Part shown: positions 57,801 to 64,000 of the stretch, one piece after another
How the letters are laid out: each line of letters opens with the position of its first letter
Position numbering within the stretch: the first letter of the stretch is position 1
Origin: Ryuthela nishihirai
Lineage: Eukaryota > Arthropoda > Arachnida > Araneae > Heptathelidae
Direction: 5' to 3'
NCBI GenBank assembly: GCA_038380435.1
Contig: JAWZYU010000020.1
Coordinates: forward strand, 46,966,307-47,030,306
Length of the DNA: 64,000 nt
Translations under genes and position numbers: made by a program
The notes under the pieces: generated by a model
The model's database searches: none
Told to the model about the DNA's origin: nothing
The model's input: the letters and a program-made list of their open reading frames with translations, nothing else

Positions 57801-60444
57801 CATATTGGTCTGACTGTTGATCAAAGTACCTGGGTATGAGGAGGTCTAAATCAGTCCGGAGTGTACCCAGATACACCCATACTCCCCCATATTGGTCTGA
57901 CTGTTGATCAAAGTACCTGGGTATGAGGGGGTCTAAATCAGTCAGGAGTATACCCAGATACCCCCATATTCCCCCATATTGGTCTGACTGTTGATCAAAG
58001 TACCTGGGTATGAGGAGGTCTAAATCAGTCCGGAGTATACCCAGATACCCACATACTCCCCCATACTGGTCTGACTGTTGATCAAAGTACCTGGGTACGA
58101 GGAGGTCTAAATCAGTCCGGAGTATACCCAGATACCCCCATATTCCCCCATATTGGTCTGACTGTTGATCAAAGTACCTGGGTATGAGGAGGTCTAAATC
58201 AGTCCGGAGTATACCCAGATACCCCCATACTCCCCCATATTGGTCTGACTGTTGATAAAAGTACCTGGGTATGAGGAGGTCTAAATCAGTCCGGAGTATA
58301 CCCAGATACCCCCATACTCCCCCATATTGGTCGGACTGTTGATCAAAGTACCTGGGTATGAGGAGGTCTAAATCAGTCCGGAGTATACCCAGATAAGCCC
58401 ATATTCCCCCATATTGGTCTGACTGTTGATCAAAGTACCTGGATATGAGGAGGTCTAAATCAGTCCGGAGTATACCCAGATACCCCCATACCCCCCCCCA
58501 TATTGGTCGGACTGTTGATCAAAGTACCTGGGTATGAGGAGGTCTAAATCAGTCCGGAGTATACCCAGATACCCCCATACTCCCCCATATTGGTCGGACT
58601 GTTGATCAAAGTACTTGGTTATGAGGGGGTCTAAATCAGTCAGGAGTATACCCAGATACCCCCATATTCCCCCATATTGGTCTGACTGTTGATCAAAGTA
58701 CCTGGGTATGAGGAGGTCTAAATCAGTCCGGAGTATACCCAGATACCCCCATACCCCCGCATATTGGTCGGACTGTTGATCAAAGTACCTGGGTATGAGG
58801 AGGTCTAAATCAGTCCGGAGTATACCCAGATACCCCCATACTCCCCCATATTGGTCGGACTGTTGATCAAAGTACCTGGGTATGAGGAGGTCTAAATCAG
58901 TCCGGAGTATACCCAGATACCCCCATATTCCCCCATATTGGTCTGACTGTTGATCAAAGTACCTGGGTATGAGGAGGTCTAAATCAGTCCGGAGTATACC
59001 CAGATACCCCCATACCCCCCATATTGGTCGGACTGTTGATCAAAGTACCTGGGTATGAGGAGGTCTAAATCAGTCCGGAGTATACCCAGATACCCCCATA
59101 ATCCCCCATATTGGTCTGACTGTCGATCAAAGTACCTGGGTATGAGGAGGCCTAAATCAGTCAGGAGTATACCCAGATACCCCCATACTCCCCCATATTG
59201 GTCTGACTGTTGATCAAAGTACCTGGGTATGAGGGGGTCTAAATCAGTCCGGAGTATACCCAGATACCCCCATAATCCCCCATATTGGTCTGACTGTCGA
59301 TCAAAGTACCTGGGTATGAGGAGGCCTAAATCAGTCAGGAGTATACCCAGATACCCCCATACTCCCCCATATTGGTCTGACTGTTGATCAAAGTACTTGG
59401 TTATGAGGGGGTCTAAATCAGTCAGGAGTATACCCAGATACCCCCATATTCCCCCATATTGGTCTGACTGTTGATCAAAGTACCTGGGTATGAGGAGGTC
59501 TAAATCAGTCCGGAGTATACCCAGATACCCCCATACCCCCCATATTGGTCTGACTGTTGATCAAAGTACCTGGGTATGAGGAGGTCTAAATCAGTCCGGA
59601 GTATACCCAGATACCCCCATATTCCCCCATATTGGTCTGACTGTTGATCAAAGTACCTGGGTATGAGGAGGTCTAAATCAGTCCGGAGTATACCCAGATA
59701 CCCCCATACCCCCCATATTGGTCGGACTGTTGATCAAAGTACCTGGGTATGAGGAGGTCTAAATCAGTCCGGAGTATACCCAGATACCCCCATAATCCCC
59801 CATATTGGTCTGACTGTCGATCAAAGTACCTGGGTATGAGGAGGCCTAAATCAGTCAGGAGTATACCCAGATACCCCCATACTCCCCCATATTGGTCTGA
59901 CTGTTGATCAAAGTACCTGGGTATGAGGAGGTCTAAATCAGTCCGGAGTATACCCAGATACCCCCATACTCCCCCATATTGGTCGGACTGTTGATCAAAG
60001 TACTTGGTTATGAGGGGGTCTAAATCAGTCAGGAGTATACCCAGATACCCCCATATTCCCCCATATTGGTCTGACTGTTGATCAAAGTACCTGGGTATGA
60101 GGAGGTCTAAATCAGTCCGGAGTATACCCAGATACCCCCATACTCCCCCATATTGGTCGGACTGTTGATCAAAGTACCTGAGTATGAGGAGGTCTAAATC
60201 AGTCCGGAGTATACCCAGATACCCTCATACTCCCCCATATTGGTCTGACTGTTGATCAAAGTACCTGGGTATGAGGAGGTCTAAATCAGTCCGGAGTATA
60301 CCCAGATACCCCCATACTCCCCCATATTGGTCTGACTGTTGATCAAAGTACCTGGGTATGAGGAGGTCTAAATCAGTCCGGAGTATACCCAGATACCCCC
60401 ATAATCCCCCATATTGGTCTGACTGTCGATCAAAGTACCTGGGT
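51900..60444. repeat. 87-bp satellite array, about 98 copies
   Basis: Unit: GGTCTGACTGTTGATCAAAG, TACCTGGGTATGAGGAGGTC, TAAATCAGTCCGGAGTATAC, CCAGATACCCCCATACTCCC, CCATATT. Each unit holds a dyad, CTGGGTAT and ATACCCAG, 25 bases apart. The first one or two units at the left are diverged; the right edge is abrupt inside GTACCTGGG. Length changes occur mainly in the C run (5-11 C). On the minus strand the 29-codon unit stays open for 638, 370 and 386 codons (repeat GYLGILRTDLDLLIPRYFDQ). I treat these as non-coding because C-run indels break the frame at random units and there is no unique start or end sequence. Confidence 0.97.
54471..60060. repeat. ~3.39-kb higher-order duplication in the 87-bp array
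   Basis: Rare variants recur at matching distances: GAGTGTACCC at about 54469 and 57861, and AGATAAGCCC at about 54999 and 58391 (both 3,392 bp). The ACTTGGTTATGAG variant at 55222 recurs at 58612 and that near 56610 at about 60001. A related earlier pair, TGGCTATGAGG at about 53832 and 57133, is about 3.3 kb apart. Period is close to 39 monomers (3,393). Confidence 0.82.
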
Positions 60445-60606
60445 TCTAGCGCGGATACAGTTTTGATGTTTCATTTCTGTGCTGTGTTTCTACTGCAGTT
60501 GCGCCTTGCTCACAGATTCCATCCATGGCGCATTAAATTGAAAGGCCCTTGTCAGATCTCTATGACAAGAGACTGCTCGAGGAAGCGATTTATTTCATTT
60601 ATTAGA
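60445..60606 (+). mobile_element. SINE2-like relic
   Basis: CCCTTGTCAGATCTCTATGA, then CAAGAGACTGCTCGAGGAAG and a TTTATTTCATTTATT tail follow the order of the SINE2 3' half. The left part (TTCTAGCGCGGATACAG) may be a decayed head. It abuts the satellite edge. Confidence 0.65.
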
Positions 60607-61796
60607 ATCTATTAGAGCCTATTCAGATCAAAAATAATTTTTCGTTTTTCGTTAAAAACAAGAAAATTTTATGTTAATGAACGGAGAGAAAAGACAAAAT
60701 GAATACGATTTGAAAATAAAGAACCAGAATGCATCACTGCACACCTTGATGTATTTGACACCTACATTTGAGATTAATAAAGTCAATCGGCCTAATTTTC
60801 ATTCTTTTATTATCATTGTGAAAATTCCCAATGGAAAAAGTCATACGAATGCGGTAAGCCTTTTCCCACACAGATTTTAACGAACGCCTACCGCAGAATG
60901 CGATCCAATAAGAACGCAGGATTTTTGTCTTTAACGAAGTTGCAAGCCTTTTTCAAATCTCTCTTCTCGCTAATTTTTTTTTTCGCACGGTAATTGACTT
61001 TTGCTTCGAAAAATTCGTTGTCTCCGAAAGTGTTCTTCCTTGCAAGCCACTTTTGCATCATCGGGATTTTAATGCACTTCTTCCATCCATTAGGTTTTGC
61101 CGACTATTTTCAGTAGACTGGTTGCTATAGCAATAACAGCACTTCAAGGACCTAGAATTAGGTTATTTGCATAAATAAATCGAACACTGAGCGAGCTCTA
61201 ACGATTCCCGACAGCCCACCCCCCCACCCACCCCCTACACACACACACACGGCAATTACAAAAGAGGCAGAGAGAAAATATATGAAACATCAACTAGCGG
61301 AAGACGTAAAGTATGCATTCCATGTTAGTTTTGAATATCAATAAACTGCATACTTGAATCTGAATCTATAAATAATCCATGAAAAGAGGCATTTGTAATC
61401 TGCATCCGGTTCCAATATATTTCAACCAACAGAGATAAGAAGTATCAAACAAAAAATGCTACTTCTTGAACAACCTACTTGGCTAGGCGGTATAACAGAA
61501 GTTCGTCAACATACCATAGAGAATAATACAACAAACGACATAAAGAGAGCATCCGTGCCTTACTGGAGAATCGAACCCAGGTCACTGCTCTCCGCTGATC
61601 AAATATGCTAATTTTGTGACCACTTTAAACATGTCGTTATTAGCTTGGAGAGTGAATGTTGGCGGGTTGTGAATTAACATTCGCGCAAAAACAGATGACA
61701 TTATATGTGCACACATTATATGCAAAACAAGATGACATTTATGTGCCATTCAAGCAGAATGAGGACTCGAATTTATGGTTATCAAGTTACGAGTTA
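60607..61796. other. Unique AT-rich DNA, no gene seen
   Basis: Contains a CA repeat at 61237-61250 and a reverse-strand B-box-like phrase (GAATCGAACCCAGG) near 61569, probably another old tRNA-derived relic. Frames at 60671-60880 are unremarkable. Confidence 0.4.
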
Positions 61797-61867
61797 GTTG
61801 TTTAACTTCTAAGCGGCATTTTCTTTTGCACACGGTGGACTAAATAGTCAGGTCATAAGGACCCCCC
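61797..61867 (-). mobile_element. SINE1 tail relic
   Basis: TTTAACTTCTAAGCGGCATT to CAGGTCATAAGGACCCCC, a diverged reverse-oriented 3' end that stops exactly where a forward copy starts. Confidence 0.8.
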
Positions 61868-62183
61868 CAGCTGGGTCAGCGTTTATATTTATCTCCGTAA
61901 AATTCCCCGCCCTGCCCACGGTCAGTAGGGGACACCGATGGGCTTGGAAAGGCCGCCGTCCGTCGGATGGGACGTTAAGCCGTGGCCCCGTGTGTGGGAG
62001 AGCCATACCCTGTGCACGTTAAAGAACACGCTGGATGGCCTTGACGGGAGGCTACCATCTGTCTCCCAACAGCTGTTCCAGTGGGTCCTCTCCCCCAACC
62101 TTCTCTGAGCCTTCGGGGTCCATGTGACCTGGCCATTTAGCCCATGGTGTGCAAAAAAGTGCCGGTCAGAGCTCAACCCAACC
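61868..62183 (+). mobile_element. SINE1, headless, left half of inverted pair
   Basis: Starts CAGCTGGGTCAGCG and runs to a shortened tail (GGTCAGAGCTCAACCC). Forms an inverted pair with the next copy. Confidence 0.93.
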
Positions 62184-62501
62184 CAACCCCGAAGGCTCAG
62201 AGAAGGTTAGGGGAGGGGACCCACTGGAACAGCTGTTGGGAGACAGATGGTAGCCTCCCGTCAAGGCCATCCAGCGTGTTCTTTAACGTGCAAGGGTATG
62301 GCTCTCCCGCACACGGGGACACGGCTTAACGTCCCATTCGACGGACGGCTGCCTTTCCAAGCCCATAGGTGTCCCCTACTGACCGTGGGCAGGGCGGGAA
62401 GTTTTGCGGAAATAAATCTCGACGCTGACCCAGCTGGGACTCGAACCTGGGAACTACAGATTACGAGCCTGGCGCACTACCGACTGAGCCACCCCCACCC
62501 C
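62184..62501 (-). mobile_element. SINE1, tailless, right half of inverted pair
   Basis: Starts inside the tail at CGAAGGCTCAGAGAAGG (about 65 bases of 3' end are missing) and keeps the full body and tRNA head. With the preceding copy it gives inverted arms of about 250 bp (61868-62121 and 62182-62432) with a spacer of about 60 bp. Confidence 0.93.
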
Positions 62502-62502
62502 G

Positions 62503-63477
62503 ATTATGCCGGTAAATAAGATTTGCTGCTATGTACTCCACTCCTAAAATACCAGAGAGGAAATTTGCAACATATATTTAATCAATAACTGTTGCTTCAT
62601 CCATTAATACCCAATTTTATCCCTCTCTTATATCCAATACACGTTGTAGGGGAGTGTGCACACATAAAGTAGCCTTCTTAATTGATTTCCAGCTCGGTAG
62701 CTATCGCCGATAGAATGTGCGAATCACACGAGGCTCTTGGCGAAGCGTGACATTGAACAAGCATCTTTCGAAGTCACTCGGAGATTCTCCAATGCCTCGG
62801 AGACCGACGATCCATCCGTCTGAAGATTGGAGACATCCTGAAGGGAATGGTGTGTCCCGCCATTGGCAATATCCTGCCCGCACGGAGCGCTTTCTTCAGC
62901 AGCCTACTCGCAACATCTCCAAGATCGTCTCTTCTGCGACTGAGTGAGTTGCCTCTGCTTTACTCCGAGACGTACGGTTTATTTATGTTGACAAATCGCT
63001 GCCTTCAAAGAGTTTCTCGTGGAACCATCAAGGCTGGAATTTTTCTGTTTCCCCTGCTCGGCGATTACAAGGCTTTGAATCATTTTCGCAGTTGATCTTG
63101 AGTAGCGGAAAAGAAATGCATCAAGGTATGTGCACTCAGTGGCTACTTTATCAGGAACTTATTATACTTTACCAAAATGTGTGTCTTTATCGAGAACTTA
63201 TACTTTACTAAAATCTATGAGTATCTTTGTTAGGAACTTATTGGACTTAATTGTATGTGTCTTCAGTAGGAGATTTAAACTTAATTACCACTGTTTTTAC
63301 ACTTTGCTAAAATCTATAAATATATTTTTATCAAAAATTAGCTGTACCTTGGCTTTACTGTAACCCCCTGCATGGAATAAATTATTATTATTATTTCAGG
63401 TTTCCAGGCTTCAGCCCAACTGTGCATGCTTTAAGAGATTTATTCACAAACCCACACTCTACCTCCAGTGAAAAAAG
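62503..63477. other. Unique DNA; GC-richer patch and loose repeats
   Basis: 62700-63095 is less AT-rich than its surroundings and has overlapping short open frames on both strands, none recognisable. 63126-63340 has a loose ~53-bp repetition around TATCAGGAACTTATTATACT. No gene is called. Confidence 0.35.
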
Positions 63478-63572
63478 GTGGGTTTGGGTTGTTTCACCTC
63501 TGTGCCGCTATTCTACAGGTCACAAGGACCCTAAGGGCTCAGAGAAGATTGAGATAAGTAGAGCCACTCACT
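63478..63572 (-). mobile_element. SINE1 tail relic
   Basis: GGGTTGTTTCACCTCTGTGC to GGGCTCAGAGAAGATTGAG, a diverged partial 3' end. Confidence 0.8.
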
Positions 63573-63610
63573 AAGGACACAATATGGAGGTTAGCAGAGC
63601 CCAGGAAAGA

Positions 63611-63985
63611 TTTTTGGGTTGTTGTTTTAACTCTTAGAGGGATTTTTTTAAACACAATAGACGAAATATCCAGTTCACAAGGACCCCAAGGGCTCAGACA
63701 AGGTTAGGGACGGGGACCGACTGGAGAACAGTTAGGAGACACATAAAAGTGTCACGTCAAGTCCACCCATAGTGTTGTTTAATGTGGGCAAGATATATGG
63801 CTCTCCTAAACATGGGGCTTAACTTCCCATCCTTCAGAAGGCTGCTTTTCCAAGCCCACTGGTGTCTCGTTTCTCTCCTGGGACGAAATGGAGTTGGAAT
63901 AGGAATTAGCGGAAATAAATCTCGATGATGTAGTTGGGATTGGAACTTGGAAACTGCAGATTACGAACATAACGCGCTCCCCCCC
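63611..63985 (-). mobile_element. SINE1, old full-length relic
   Basis: Diverged reverse-oriented copy from TTGGGTTGTTGTTTTAACTC to a tRNA head truncated by a run of 14 C followed by a G run at the window edge. The tail has GACCCCAAGGGCTCAGAC as in other old copies. Confidence 0.85.
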
Positions 63986-64000
63986 CCCCCCGGGGGGCGG

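Noticed and set aside
51900..60444. Unit lengths divisible by three (75, 33, 36, 87) as evidence of coding
   Set aside because: Other arrays here have units of 22, 31, 73 and 128 bp, so the proportion divisible by three is not notable.
62701..62947. Possible coding exon
   Set aside because: Slightly GC-richer with open frames on both strands, but no recognisable protein and no convincing splice context.

Overview
This window is repeat-dense, gene-poor eukaryotic nuclear DNA. I found no convincing intact host protein-coding gene, no functional tRNA or rRNA gene, and nothing prokaryotic (no operons, ribosome binding sites or CRISPR). The mobile elements are tRNA-derived SINEs with flanking target duplications, a hAT element with a ZBED/Buster-like transposase remnant, DD34D mariner remnants, and foldback elements flanked by TA. 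Together they point to an animal, most likely an arthropod. An arachnid is plausible, but that is a guess from repeat style and not a demonstrated identity.

Layout. 1-7145 is a 75-bp satellite (a dimer of 37+38 bp) with a 2,550-bp higher-order duplication and decayed edges. 7146-9240 holds a SINE, a mariner relic and a 33-bp satellite. 9241-17030 is a SINE-rich patchwork with a second interspersed repeat (called repeat X here). 17117-19556 is a 37-bp array that turns into a homogeneous 73-bp dimer array. 20184-34456 mixes SINEs, two small minisatellites (36 and 22 bp), a decayed ~35-bp array, a TA-flanked foldback element and unique AT-rich DNA. 34465-38651 is a hAT element whose terminal 128 bp has been amplified about 27 times into a satellite. 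38689-51899 is again SINE-rich, with two more foldback copies and a mariner transposase pseudogene. 51900-60444 is an 8.5-kb array of an 87-bp monomer, about 98 copies. 60445-64000 is unique DNA with an inverted SINE pair and old SINE relics.

The dominant dispersed element, called SINE1 here, is about 380 bp. It has a tRNA-Met-like head with clear A and B boxes, a body, and a 3' end of short CCCAA repeats instead of poly(A). Fifteen insertions have clear 9-16 bp target duplications, including 5'-truncated ones, as expected for LINE-driven target-primed reverse transcription. Several loci carry multimeric SINE1 with repeated 3' segments joined at the same internal position. A second tRNA-derived family, SINE2, has a (TATT)n-like tail.

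The most interesting structures are (1) the satellite made from a hAT terminus still attached to its parent copy, (2) SINE1 copies with tandem tails and a recurrent junction, (3) a family of nested foldback elements with palindromic modules at three loci, and (4) a 33-bp satellite whose monomer is matched by a single inverted sequence inside a nearby mariner relic. All positions were read by eye; boundaries of decayed repeats are approximate.
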